64,000 nt of DNA from G963663525 sp963663525. Lineage in GTDB: Bacteria > Myxococcota_A > SURF-8 > G963663525. Both the position numbers and the translations under genes were made by a program. Every line of letters starts with the position of its first letter. Within the stretch, counting starts at the first letter, position 1. The notes beneath the pieces were generated by a model. The model saw nothing but the letters and a program-made list of their open reading frames with translations. It had not been told where the DNA came from and made no database searches. Positions 42,798 through 51,145 of the stretch are shown piece after piece. The stretch is taken from contig CAXXHC010000001.1 in the NCBI GenBank assembly GCA_963663525.2, forward strand, positions 2,418,001 to 2,482,000, written 5' to 3'.

Positions 42798-43384
42798 CGA
42801 AACGAACGGCGACGATCGAACGCAAGACGAACGAGACCGATGTCCGCTGCACCCTTTGCCTGGATGGCGAAGGCAAGGCCGATGTAAGCACCGGCATCGG
42901 ATTTCTGGACCATCTACTGTCTTCCTGGGCGAAGCACGCACGTTTTGACCTTACGTTGCGCTGCGATGGGGATCTGCCGGTGGACGACCACCACAGCGCC
43001 GAGGATTGCGGCCTTGCCCTAGGCGAAGCCTTTTCGAACGCCCTGGGCGACAAGCGCGGCATCGGGCGTTTCGGGTATGCCTACGCGCCTTTGGACGAAG
43101 CCCTGTCGCGGGCGGTGCTCGACGTGTCGGGAAGGCCGTTTGCACGGATCGAGTTGCACCTGCAACGGGAGGCCATCGGCGGGCTGGCCTGCGAGAACGT
43201 CGGTCACGTGATGAGTTCCATGGCTTCGAGCGGGCGTTTTACTCTTCATGTGGACGTGCTGCACGGCGAAAACGACCACCATCGCGCCGAATCGGCCTTC
43301 AAGGCGTTGGCGCTGGCCTGCCGTCAGGCGGCGGCGCGTGACGGCTCGGACGAAATTCCCAGCACGAAAGGGGTGCTGGTATGA
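42794..43384 (+). CDS. hisB: Imidazoleglycerol-phosphate dehydratase
   Basis: Dehydrates imidazoleglycerol phosphate. The 196-residue protein is the monofunctional type, without an N-terminal phosphatase. The metal-binding duplicated motif is seen as DDHHSAEDCGLALG and NDHHRAESAFKALA. The ATG at 42794 overlaps the hisC stop, and its own stop overlaps hisH (ATGA). The absent phosphatase agrees with that activity being on HisC. Confidence 0.96.
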   Translation: MTKRTATIERKTNETDVRCTLCLDGEGKADVSTGIGFLDHLLSSWAKHARFDLTLRCDGDLPVDDHHSAEDCGLALGEAFSNALGDKRGIGRFGYAYAPLDEALSRAVLDVSGRPFARIELHLQREAIGGLACENVGHVMSSMASSGRFTLHVDVLHGENDHHRAESAFKALALACRQAAARDGSDEIPSTKGVLV

Positions 43385-43998
43385 GCGAACGCGAAGTGAT
43401 GGTGGTTTCGACGGGTACGGCGAATCTCGCCTCGGTGCTGGCGGGATTGCGGCGAGCGGGGGCGAATCCGCGTGTCGGGCGCAAGGCCGAAGACGCCGCC
43501 GAGGCGCAAGCCTTGGTGTTGCCGGGTGTGGGAGCCATGGCGGCGGCGATGGACACAATTCATCGACACGACCTGGCCGAAACGCTCAAACAACGGATTT
43601 TACAAGGAAAACCCACCCTGGCGGTTTGTCTGGGGTTGCAAATTCTCGGTGAAACCAGCGAGGAAAGTCCCGATGCGCGTGGCCTGGGCGTTTTCGACGC
43701 CCACGTCACTCGCTTTTCCGGAAACGTGCGCGTGCCGCAACTGGGTTGGAACCGGGTCGAGCCCGGCGAAGGTTGCCGACTGCTTCAGCCGGGATACGCC
43801 TATTTCGCCAATTCCTACAAGTTCGATACCCCGCCCGAAGGCTGGTACGCGGCCATGGGCGACCATGGCGGGTCGTTCGTCGCGGCACTGGAAAAAGGCC
43901 CGGTGCTGGCCTGTCAGTTTCACCCGGAACTTTCCGGGGCCTGGGGATTGGAACTGTTGAAACGCTGGCTGAAAACGGCTTTCGAAAGCGAGGTGTGA
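43381..43998 (+). CDS. hisH: Imidazoleglycerol-phosphate synthase glutaminase subunit
   Basis: Provides ammonia from glutamine to HisF. The 205 residues show the class I amidotransferase triad: Cys in AVCLGLQILGE, and His/Glu in ACQFHPELSG. LPGVGAMAAAM is the oxyanion-side loop. The gene overlaps hisB by four bases and is followed, one base after its stop, by hisF. Confidence 0.95.
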   Translation: MSEREVMVVSTGTANLASVLAGLRRAGANPRVGRKAEDAAEAQALVLPGVGAMAAAMDTIHRHDLAETLKQRILQGKPTLAVCLGLQILGETSEESPDARGLGVFDAHVTRFSGNVRVPQLGWNRVEPGEGCRLLQPGYAYFANSYKFDTPPEGWYAAMGDHGGSFVAALEKGPVLACQFHPELSGAWGLELLKRWLKTAFESEV

Positions 43999-43999
43999 C

Positions 44000-44755
44000 A
44001 TGCTGACACGGCGAATCATTCCCTGCCTGGACGTGCGGGACGGGCGGGTGGTCAAAGGCATCCGTTTTCAAGCCCTGCGCGACGCCGGATGCCCGGAGGA
44101 ACAGGCCCGATTGTACGAGGAACAGGGCGCGGACGAACTGGTGCTGCTCGATGTTTCAGCCACTCCCGAAGGCCGCAAGACGCAATACGAGACCGTGCGC
44201 AAGGTTAGGGAAGCGCTTTCGATTCCGCTTACCGTGGGCGGCGGCGTGCGCGAGGCCGACGATGCCGCCCGGCTGCTTGATGCCGGGGCGGACAAGGTTT
44301 CCATCAACACGGCGGCGCTGATGCGGCCTGAACTGCTTGCCGAAATGGCCCGGCGCTTCGGCAGCCAGTGCACCGTGCTGGCCATCGACGCCAAGGCCAC
44401 GGGCGAGGGCGGCTGGCTCAACGTCGTGCGTTCGGGACAGAAAGATACGCGAAAAGACGTGCTCGAATGGGCCGTGGAGGCGGTGGAAACGGGCGCGGGG
44501 GAAATCCTGCTCACAAGCTGGGACCGCGATGGCACCCGCAGTGGCTACGATCTCGATCTCGTGTGCGCGGTTTCGGAGAACGTCACCGTGCCTGTGATCG
44601 CGTCGGGTGGCGTCGATTCGCCGGAACATCTGTACGAGGGCGTGCAGGCGGGTGCGGATGCCGTGCTGGCGGCTTCGATTTTCCACGACGGGGATTATTC
44701 CGTGCGCGACATCAAACACTATCTTCAACAACGAGGCGTAGAGGTTCGTTTATGA
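44000..44755 (+). CDS. hisF: Imidazoleglycerol-phosphate synthase cyclase subunit
   Basis: Condenses PRFAR with ammonia, yielding IGP and AICAR. The 251-residue beta/alpha barrel has the first catalytic Asp in IIPCLDVRDGRVVKG and the second in LTSWDRDGTRSGYD (usually SMDRDGT; the Met-to-Trp change next to the catalytic Asp is unusual). VGGGVR and ASGGV are phosphate-binding loops. It overlaps the next gene by four bases. Confidence 0.95.
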   Translation: MLTRRIIPCLDVRDGRVVKGIRFQALRDAGCPEEQARLYEEQGADELVLLDVSATPEGRKTQYETVRKVREALSIPLTVGGGVREADDAARLLDAGADKVSINTAALMRPELLAEMARRFGSQCTVLAIDAKATGEGGWLNVVRSGQKDTRKDVLEWAVEAVETGAGEILLTSWDRDGTRSGYDLDLVCAVSENVTVPVIASGGVDSPEHLYEGVQAGADAVLAASIFHDGDYSVRDIKHYLQQRGVEVRL

Positions 44756-46023
44756 TTATTCCTTCCATCGACCTGATGAGCGGCCAGTCCGTGCAACTTA
44801 TCGGCGGGCGCGACAAGGCCCTGGACGCCGGAGACCCCATCCCGATCGCCGAAACATTCCGGCTTGCCGGGGAAATCGCCGTGGTTGATCTGGACGCCGC
44901 CCTGGGAAAAGGCGACAACCGCGAGACGATGCGAAAGCTGCTCGACGTGGCTCAATGCCGTGTGGGCGGAGGTATTCGCTCGGTGCGCGACGCTGTGGAG
45001 TGGCTGGACGCCGGAGCGCCGAAGATCGTCATGGGCACCGCCGCCACGCCCGACGTGCTCCGGCAGCTTCCCGCCGAACGGGTCGTCGCCGCGCTGGACG
45101 CCTACAACGATGAAGTCGTTGTCGAGGGCTGGCGCAAGAAGACGGGGCGGACGATTTTCGAGCGCATGGAGGCATTGAAGGGGCTCGTCGGCGGGTTCCT
45201 GGTGACATTTGTCGAAAAGGAAGGCCGCCTGGGCGGTGTGGATCTCGAACGGGTGAAAAAGCTTGTGGACGCCTCCGGCCATGCGCGGCTGACCGTCGCC
45301 GGAGGCATCACCACGGCGGAAGAGGTCGCGGCGGTGGATCGGCTGGGCGCGGATGCGCAGGTCGGCATGGCGCTGTACACGCAAAAAATGGACTTCGCCG
45401 AGGCTATCGCCGCTCCGATGCAATCCGACCGTCCCGACGGGTTGTGGCCCACCGTCGTCACCGACGAAAGCGGCGTGGCTCTGGGGCTTGTCTATTCCGA
45501 TCTCGCCAGCCTGAAAGAGGCGGTGAAACGGCGTATGGGCGTGTACCATTCCCGTTCGCGCGGCCTGTGGGTCAAGGGACTGACCAGCGGAGCCACCCAG
45601 GAGTTGCTACGCATCGATCTCGATTGCGACCGCGACGCCCTACGCTACGTCGTGTGCCAGCGCGGAGAAGGGTTCTGCCACCTCGATACCCGCAGTTGCT
45701 GGGGCGAAACGGGAGGATTGGGCAAACTGGCCCGAACGCTCGCCGCTCGCCGCGATTCCGCCCCGGAAGGCTCGTACACGAAACGCCTGTTCGACGATCC
45801 GGTGCTGCTGTCGAAAAAGCTCGTCGAGGAAGCGCGCGAGCTGGCCGAGGCCGAGACGCCGGAAGACGTCGCCTGGGAGACGGCGGACGTGTTGTATTTC
45901 GCTTTTGCGGCCATGGCCCGTTCCGGGGTCGCGCTGGAAGACGTGGAAAAGGTGCTGGATCGCCGCTCGCTCAAACTCACCCGAAGGCCGGGAGACGCCA
46001 AGGACGAAGAGGAAACCCCATGA
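44752..46023 (+). CDS. Trifunctional HisA-HisI-HisE fusion
   Basis: A 423-residue chain with three histidine enzymes. Residues 1 to about 222 are HisA, the ProFAR isomerase: IIPSIDLMSGQSVQL, GGGIRSV, the second catalytic Asp in ALDAYNDEV, and VAGGIT. Residues about 228-320 are HisI, the PRA-CH cyclohydrolase: YHSRSRGLWVKGLTSG, LDCDRDAL and CHLDTRSCW. Residues about 322-415 are HisE, the PRA-PH pyrophosphohydrolase: KKLVEEARELAEA and WETADVLYF. Together they turn PR-ATP into PRFAR, three successive steps. The ATG at 44752 overlaps the hisF stop, and the stop overlaps hisD. HisI-HisE fusions are common; with HisA attached this is unusual. Confidence 0.95.
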   Translation: MIIPSIDLMSGQSVQLIGGRDKALDAGDPIPIAETFRLAGEIAVVDLDAALGKGDNRETMRKLLDVAQCRVGGGIRSVRDAVEWLDAGAPKIVMGTAATPDVLRQLPAERVVAALDAYNDEVVVEGWRKKTGRTIFERMEALKGLVGGFLVTFVEKEGRLGGVDLERVKKLVDASGHARLTVAGGITTAEEVAAVDRLGADAQVGMALYTQKMDFAEAIAAPMQSDRPDGLWPTVVTDESGVALGLVYSDLASLKEAVKRRMGVYHSRSRGLWVKGLTSGATQELLRIDLDCDRDALRYVVCQRGEGFCHLDTRSCWGETGGLGKLARTLAARRDSAPEGSYTKRLFDDPVLLSKKLVEEARELAEAETPEDVAWETADVLYFAFAAMARSGVALEDVEKVLDRRSLKLTRRPGDAKDEEETP

Positions 46024-47294
46024 AGACCGCACGCTTGCGCCGAATTTCGCCCGATCGTTTGCCCTCGATTCTGCGCGATCCTGTGGACGCCGAAACCTTG
46101 ACTTCGGCGTCTCGTATCGTCGAGGACGTCCGGGCGCGCGGGGATGAAGCCCTGATCGAGTACGCCCGACGCTTGGACGACCTGAAATCCGGCGCGTCCC
46201 TGCTGCTCTCGCGTGCCGAATTGCGCGCCGCCTTCGAAAGCCTCGATCCCAAGGTGCGGGATCTACTCGAACGCATGAAAAAGCGCATCGAAACCTTTGC
46301 GTTCTCGCAACGCCAATGCCTTCTGGAAAGCACCGTGTCCTTCGAAGGAGGATGCGCCGGGCATCGGGTCACGCCGGTGGATACGGCGGGCTGCTACGGT
46401 CCCGGCGGACGTTTTCCGCTGCCGTCGTCGATCCTGATGACCACCGTCACGGCGCGTACCGCAGGCGTGCGGCGGGTGATCGCCGCCTCTCCGCGCCCCA
46501 CGGTCGAAACCCTGGCTGCGGCCTACGTCGGAGGAGCGGATATGCTGCTTGCCGCCGGGGGAGCCCAGGCCATCGCCGCGCTGGCGTATGGAACGGACGA
46601 AGTGCCCCGCTGCGACGTGCTCGCCGGTCCAGGCAATCGCTGGGTTACGGCGGCGAAGCTTTTGGTCTCCGGGCACGTAGGCATCGACATGCTGGCCGGA
46701 CCGTCCGAGTTGGTGGTGTTCGCCGACGACGACGCCTGTGCCGAACTGGTCGCCGCCGATCTGCTGGCCCAGGCCGAACACGACCCCGACGCCCTGCCGA
46801 TCCTGGTCTGTTTGGGTGAAAAATTCGCGCGAAAAGTGGATGAAGAACTGACCCGGCAATTGGCGACTCTCAAAACCCGCGCCACCGCCGAAGCTGCTGT
46901 GTCCAATGGCTTCGCCGTGCTCGTCGAGGATTTTTCCACGGGCGTGGAGGTCTGCAACCGTCTTGCTCCGGAGCACCTGGAAGTCATGGTGCAGGAACCG
47001 GAACGAGTGGTGGACGATCTCGTGCATTTCGGTGCGATTTTCATCGGTTCGGACAGTGCCGAAGTACTGGGCGATTACGGGGCCGGTCCCAACCACGTCC
47101 TTCCCACCGGAGGTACGGCGCGTTTCATCGGCGGGTTGTCGGTGTTCCATTTCCTCAAGGTTCGCACTTGGATGCGCATCGACGATCCCCACGCTTCGGC
47201 CAAGCTACTCGACGATGCCGCCGCGCTGGCGGACATCGAGGGACTCGCCGGTCATGCCAGGGCCGCCCGTTTTCGTCGGAAAAAGCTGGGGTAA
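46020..47294 (+). CDS. hisD: Histidinol dehydrogenase
   Basis: Final two oxidations, histidinol to histidine, with NAD. The 424 residues have GCYGPGGRFPLPSS, the family signature around DVLAGPGNRWVTAAK, IDMLAGPSELVVFAD, AEHDPDA, the zinc/catalytic segment RLAPEHLEVM and GPNHVLPTGGTARF. The ATG at 46020 overlaps the trifunctional gene by four bases. It is the last gene of the operon; rluD, on the other strand, ends six bases downstream. No terminator was seen between them. Confidence 0.96.
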   Translation: MKTARLRRISPDRLPSILRDPVDAETLTSASRIVEDVRARGDEALIEYARRLDDLKSGASLLLSRAELRAAFESLDPKVRDLLERMKKRIETFAFSQRQCLLESTVSFEGGCAGHRVTPVDTAGCYGPGGRFPLPSSILMTTVTARTAGVRRVIAASPRPTVETLAAAYVGGADMLLAAGGAQAIAALAYGTDEVPRCDVLAGPGNRWVTAAKLLVSGHVGIDMLAGPSELVVFADDDACAELVAADLLAQAEHDPDALPILVCLGEKFARKVDEELTRQLATLKTRATAEAAVSNGFAVLVEDFSTGVEVCNRLAPEHLEVMVQEPERVVDDLVHFGAIFIGSDSAEVLGDYGAGPNHVLPTGGTARFIGGLSVFHFLKVRTWMRIDDPHASAKLLDDAAALADIEGLAGHARAARFRRKKLG

Positions 47295-47299
47295 AGGGA

Positions 47300-48283
47300 T
47301 TACGCCGTTCCGTCGCCGGAGATCGGACCGTACCGTTTCGCCAAAAAACGCACCAACTCGGCCATGTCGTCGGGAAGATCGGACTCGAAGCGCAGCGCCT
47401 CGCCGGTACGCGGATGCACGAATCCCAGCGTCTTGGCGTGCAGCGCCTGGCGCTTGAGTTTCGCCACCGCTGCGCGCAGGTCGGGTTCGGGCAGGTGTTT
47501 CGCGCGTCGGGGATGGGTGTAAATCGCATCGCCGACGATGGGCAGTCCCGCGTCGCTGAAATGCACGCGAATCTGGTGGGTGCGTCCGGTTTCCAGGCGC
47601 GCCGCCCCGTAGCCGATCGGACCGAAGCGCGCGAACCAGCGCCAGTGCGTTACTGCGTGCTTTCCTTTGCTTTGCGTGGATGTGAACCGTTTGCGGTCGC
47701 CGGGATGGCGTGAGATCGGGCGGTCGAACGTGCCCCGGTCTTCGTTGGGGCTGCCGAAGGTCAGCAGGTGGTATTCGCGCTCGATGCTGTGCACGGCGAA
47801 CTGCTCGGACAACCCCGCGTGGGCGTCGTCGTTTTTTGCCACCACCAGCAGGCCGGAGGTGTCTTTGTCGATGCGGTGCACGATGCCGGGCCGAAGCACG
47901 TCGCCGATGCCCCGCATGTCCGCGCAGTGAAACAGAAGCGCGTTCACGAGGGTGCCGTCCGGGTTGCCCGCCGCCGGGTGTACGACCATGCCCTCCGGTT
48001 TGTCGATGACGATCAGGTCGGCGTCTTCGTAGACAACCTCAAGCGGAATGTCCTGGGGAGCGACCTCGGCGCTTGTAGGGGCTGGAGGCGCGTACTCCAC
48101 CACGTCGCCCGCCCGGAGTAGGTAAGAAGGCTTTTCGAAACGTCCGTTGACCGGACAGCATTGTTTTTGAATGTGGGTCTGAACCCGGTTTCGGCTTGTC
48201 CCGGTTTTGCGCGAAACGACTAGATCCAGCCGCTGGCCTTCGTCTTGTTCGGATGCGACGAAGCGGGTGAGAGGGCGGGACAA
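47300..48283 (-). CDS. rluD: Pseudouridine synthase, RluD type
   Basis: A 327-residue enzyme that isomerises uridine in 23S rRNA. An N-terminal S4-like RNA-binding domain (RVQTHIQKQC, YLLRAGDVVEY) precedes the catalytic GIVHRIDKDTSGLLVVAKND, with the catalytic Asp in HRIDKDTSG. LETGRTHQIRVHF is the second family block. The start is TTG at 48283; no ATG lies in frame near the domain start. It follows the small upstream gene with a stop just before the start, suggesting coupling. Confidence 0.93.
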   Translation of the reverse strand: MSRPLTRFVASEQDEGQRLDLVVSRKTGTSRNRVQTHIQKQCCPVNGRFEKPSYLLRAGDVVEYAPPAPTSAEVAPQDIPLEVVYEDADLIVIDKPEGMVVHPAAGNPDGTLVNALLFHCADMRGIGDVLRPGIVHRIDKDTSGLLVVAKNDDAHAGLSEQFAVHSIEREYHLLTFGSPNEDRGTFDRPISRHPGDRKRFTSTQSKGKHAVTHWRWFARFGPIGYGAARLETGRTHQIRVHFSDAGLPIVGDAIYTHPRRAKHLPEPDLRAAVAKLKRQALHAKTLGFVHPRTGEALRFESDLPDDMAELVRFLAKRYGPISGDGTA

Positions 48284-48285
48284 TT

Positions 48286-48552
48286 CTACCAGATCGGCGT
48301 TTTGATGTGGGATTTCGGCTTGATGATGATATCGATCAAGGCCCGTTCGAAGTAGTTGGTATCGGCCCGCAAATCCGGGCTGACCCTGGCTTCGTACAGT
48401 TCGCGGCCCTCGGTGATTTCCTCTTCCATCTCCTTGAAAAACGTGTCGTTTTTCAGGCCGAGCACGATCTTGTCCTCGTTGTAAAGTGCCAGGTCGGACG
48501 CGATGGCGCGCGCCAGCCTGCGAGCCGCTTCGGGACGATCGATCATCGCCAT
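48286..48552 (-). CDS. Small conserved-looking acidic/basic protein
   Basis: An 88-residue protein (MAMIDRPEAARRLARAIASD...) with a mixed helix pattern and no signal, membrane segment or Cys. AGGAGG precedes the start. SDLALYN and ARVSPDLRADTNYFERALID look conserved in small deltaproteobacterial proteins as far as memory serves, but the role is unknown. It is followed by rluD two bases after its stop, so the two are probably one transcript. Confidence 0.65.
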   Translation of the reverse strand: MAMIDRPEAARRLARAIASDLALYNEDKIVLGLKNDTFFKEMEEEITEGRELYEARVSPDLRADTNYFERALIDIIIKPKSHIKTPIW

Positions 48553-48714
48553 GTCAGACTACCTCCTCGTGAACCGCCCACGGTCAGGGGGGAGATTCTC
48601 GACTGGAAACGTTGGGGCAAACCGTGTGAAAATCATAGCAATCCGGGACGGGAAACGCAAAGAAATTCACGGTTTGGCGCAAAATGCGCGGAACGTCGCA
48701 GTAACACGGAACAA

Positions 48715-48750
48715 ACAAAAAAACCCGCGAAGGCTTTCGCCTCGCAGGGA
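48715..48750 (-). terminator. Terminator of rpsU
   Basis: On the minus strand the sequence CCTGCGAGGCGAAAGCCTTC continues into GCGGG and a T run. The stem is about nine pairs with G-T wobbles, 30 bases after rpsU. Confidence 0.7.
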
Positions 48751-48779
48751 AGGTTTGGGGAAATGAATGGGTGGGAGAA

Positions 48780-48998
48780 TCAGCCCCGGCGCATGTTTTT
48801 GCGGCGGCGGCGTTCGGCTTCTTCCCGTTTGCGTTTTTTCTTCACCGACGGCTTCTCGTAAAAGCGTCGTTTCTTCATTTCCTTGAAAACACCCTCCTGG
48901 GCCATTTTCTTCTTCAACACGCGAATGGCCTTTTCGAGATCCTCGAAAACCTTGACTTCCAGAGAATGAGGACCGTGATAGCGTTCGTTTTTTTGCAT
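48780..48998 (-). CDS. rpsU: 30S ribosomal protein S21
   Basis: A 72-residue basic protein with FEDLEKAIRVLKKKMAQEG, KKRRFYEKPSVKKKRKREEA and an Arg-rich tail, all hallmarks of S21. The N-terminal dozen residues (MQKNERYHGPHS) are an extension on the usual VKVFE start. GGGAGAG precedes the ATG. It is a stand-alone gene transcribed away from the propeller lipoprotein gene. Confidence 0.95.
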   Translation of the reverse strand: MQKNERYHGPHSLEVKVFEDLEKAIRVLKKKMAQEGVFKEMKKRRFYEKPSVKKKRKREEAERRRRKNMRRG

Positions 48999-49026
48999 CT
49001 CTCTCCCGTTCTGCTATGATGCAGGT

Positions 49027-50148
49027 GTGTACGTATTGAAAAACCACACCCAAGTAGAAAAATTGAGATCCAAAACCTTGAATCCAACCGTGCAAACCTT
49101 GAAAACTTTCTCCCGCGAGCATGTCCGATCATATTTCGACGGGTGCGCCCGAACGGGGTCGGGGGCGTATATTGTCAAAGCGCTCGCTTTTTGTCAAGTT
49201 CTATTCCTTGTTGCGTGCAGTTCCTGGGAAGTGGAGTCGGGTGAAAAGCTGGAATACGGCTACCGACTGACCCAAGGGGCCGGAGAGGACGGGCAGTTTT
49301 CCTTTCATCCGCGCCAGCGCAAGGCCGTATTCGTCCGGCAGCTCGAAGAATCGAAGGCCTCCAAATCGACGTCCTACCAGCGCGAAATCTGGGAAGTTTT
49401 GCTGGACGATCCCGACGAGCCGCGCATGAAGGAAGTCGTGCCTTTGCGCGGGGCGTTTTATCCGTCCTACGCCGGAGATCGCGGCATCGTCGCGCTCAAC
49501 GAGCGCTCCATGCTCGTGCATCTTAAGACGGGCGAAGACTTCGCCAACCGCATACGTCTGGAGGGATTGGCAGGAACGCCCTCGCGCCCCAAGGCCGATC
49601 CCACGGGCAAGTGGGTGGTGTTTTTCGCGTTGACGTTCGACCCGGAACATCCGGCCCGCGACGACTTGCGGAATTATCAACTGTTTCTCGTTCCGATCGA
49701 AGGCGGGCGCGTGCGCCAGCTTACGACCTTCGACGAGCCGGGGAAAGTCATTGAACAGGCGTACTGGCGCACCGAGGACACCCTGCACGTAGTTTACAGG
49801 CTCGACGACGCACGGGGCCGGACCATGTACCGAGTCGAACGTCTGAACGTGCATACGGGAGATCAGCGGCTCGCCTTGTTTACGGACTTCCACTACAAGG
49901 TTTACTTGTCGCCTTCCGAACGGTTTTTCGTGACGGGCGGGGACGAGTTCAACCAGCTGAGCTTTTATAGCCGAAACACGAAAATAGCCAAGAATTTCAA
50001 ACTTCAAGGGATGCTCAGCGAAGCTTCGATCACTCCGGACGAAAAGTGGGTACTCACCGCGCACCTGTTCCAGTCCGATGGCGCCGTCAGCCTGCATTAT
50101 CTTCCCGTGCCCGAGGTCATCGACAGGCTTGCCGCAGTGCCGGAATGA
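49027..50148 (+). CDS. Beta-propeller-like lipoprotein
   Basis: A protein of up to 373 residues. A hydrophobic segment, VKALAFCQVLFLVACSS, ends in a lipobox (LVAC), so it is probably a lipoprotein. The start is uncertain: GTG at 49027 gives 52 residues before the lipobox, and TTG codons lie further in (for example about 49099). The body has TolB-like blades, such as FSFHPRQRKAVFVRQ, YLSPSERFFVTGG and SITPDEKWVLTAH. The gene runs toward a tRNA-Met gene 218 bases downstream. The function is unknown; propellers usually bind proteins or glycans. Confidence 0.65.
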   Translation: MYVLKNHTQVEKLRSKTLNPTVQTLKTFSREHVRSYFDGCARTGSGAYIVKALAFCQVLFLVACSSWEVESGEKLEYGYRLTQGAGEDGQFSFHPRQRKAVFVRQLEESKASKSTSYQREIWEVLLDDPDEPRMKEVVPLRGAFYPSYAGDRGIVALNERSMLVHLKTGEDFANRIRLEGLAGTPSRPKADPTGKWVVFFALTFDPEHPARDDLRNYQLFLVPIEGGRVRQLTTFDEPGKVIEQAYWRTEDTLHVVYRLDDARGRTMYRVERLNVHTGDQRLALFTDFHYKVYLSPSERFFVTGGDEFNQLSFYSRNTKIAKNFKLQGMLSEASITPDEKWVLTAHLFQSDGAVSLHYLPVPEVIDRLAAVPE

Positions 50149-50366
50149 TTTTCCGGCGGTCCAGGGAAATCCTCAAAGAATGAACGCGAACGGATCGGAA
50201 AACGGATGAGGTGGTTTTCCAGGCAAATGCCATGGGTGCGCTCAAAGAAAAAGCCAGTGAAACCGAGAGGTTGTGAAAACTGAGGTTTTTTCTTGAGTTT
50301 CAGGCCTCCTTTTTGCTAAGTATGTTCTCGTCCTTTGCGGACGGTTCCCCCACGGGGCGAACGTGA

Positions 50367-50443
50367 TGCGGGGTGGAGCAGTCTGGTAGCTCGTCGGACT
50401 CATGATCCGAAGGTCGCAGGTTCGAATCCTGTCCCCGCTACCA
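50367..50443 (+). tRNA. tRNA-Met (CAT), initiator-like
   Basis: The 77-base sequence folds as a cloverleaf with anticodon CAT at 50401-50403 and an encoded CCA. GCGGGG pairs with CCCCGC in the acceptor stem; position 1 (T) faces position 72 (T), unpaired, which is the mark of initiator tRNA. The D-arm and the arms around the anticodon (TCGGA and TCCGA) are close to known initiator sequences, though the usual three G-C pairs at the foot of the anticodon stem are not all present. The T-arm is GCAGG-TTCGAAT-CCTG. It is not in a tRNA cluster. Confidence 0.92.
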
Positions 50444-50454
50444 CAATTTTCAGG

Positions 50455-50491
50455 GAAAACGGCGGTTGTTACAACCGCCGTTTTCTTTTTT
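50455..50491 (+). terminator. Terminator after tRNA-Met
   Basis: A perfect 14-bp stem (GAAAACGGCGGTTG, 50455-50468, with 50472-50485, loop TTA) is followed by six Ts. Confidence 0.92.
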
Positions 50492-50809
50492 CGACACCTT
50501 CCCAAATCTTGCTCAAGCCTCCAACAAGATCCCTCCCGCAAACGTGCAAATTGATGAAAAAACGTGCAGATTCGGAACCACTCGCATTGCGAGAGAAATT
50601 CGAGCTTTGCGAGACTTTTTGTCTAAAAAAGGCCGTTTTTGTTCAGTTGCTGTACACATTTTTCTCGGTTACCCTCGACTCGTTGCGAGAAAACCGGAGG
50701 TGACTTTGTACGGTTTTGCGTGAGTTTGCACGAGTTTTGCGGCATGAATCGAGCATGACGTGAGTTTGCGTAAAAATGCACGACTTTGCAGTATTTTCAG
50801 TAGATTTTG

Positions 50810-50878
50810 TAGGTCGGGTCATTGTTTTACCCGACATTTCCGAGCACCATGAATGTGTCGGGTGAAATCACCCAACCT
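50810..50878. repeat. GTAGGTCGGGT repeat, full-length copy
   Basis: TGTAGGTCGGGTCATTGTTT TACCCGACATTTCC and CACCATGAATGTGTCGGGTG form the same two-hairpin unit as 11918-11989. Confidence 0.8.
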
Positions 50879-50901
50879 TTAATCCACTTTTAGTTCACAC
50901 T

Positions 50902-50998
50902 CGTAGCGGCGAGGCGTAAGCCCGCCGAAAAGGGAGATTGGAGGGCATAAATGCAACTTTCAAAAGCAAAGACGGCGGGCTTACGCCTCGCCGCTACG
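50902..50998. repeat. Perfect 26-bp inverted repeat
   Basis: The 26 bases at 50902-50927 (CGTAGCGGCGAGGCGTAAGC...) are the exact reverse complement of 50973-50998, with a 45-base loop. A half-preserved copy, CGGCGGGCTTTCGCCTCGCC, is at 61333 onward. It forms a very strong hairpin without a T tail. Confidence 0.8.
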
Positions 50999-51145
50999 AA
51001 AAAGAGGATTTTACAAAAGTTGCTCCATTTTGTGATACCTATCGCGTCGAGGGGTTGAAAAGCTGCTTTTAAGCATAATACTTTGCCGTTTTGTTTGGAA
51101 AGGCTCCGTTTTTTGAACTCAATTGCATTGCGTTTTGAAGGGGGC

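Noticed and set aside
50242..50541. 99-codon minus-strand frame containing GDRIRTCDLRIMSPTSYQTA
   Set aside because: This is the well-known false protein produced by translating across a tRNA gene; the tRNA-Met lies within it.
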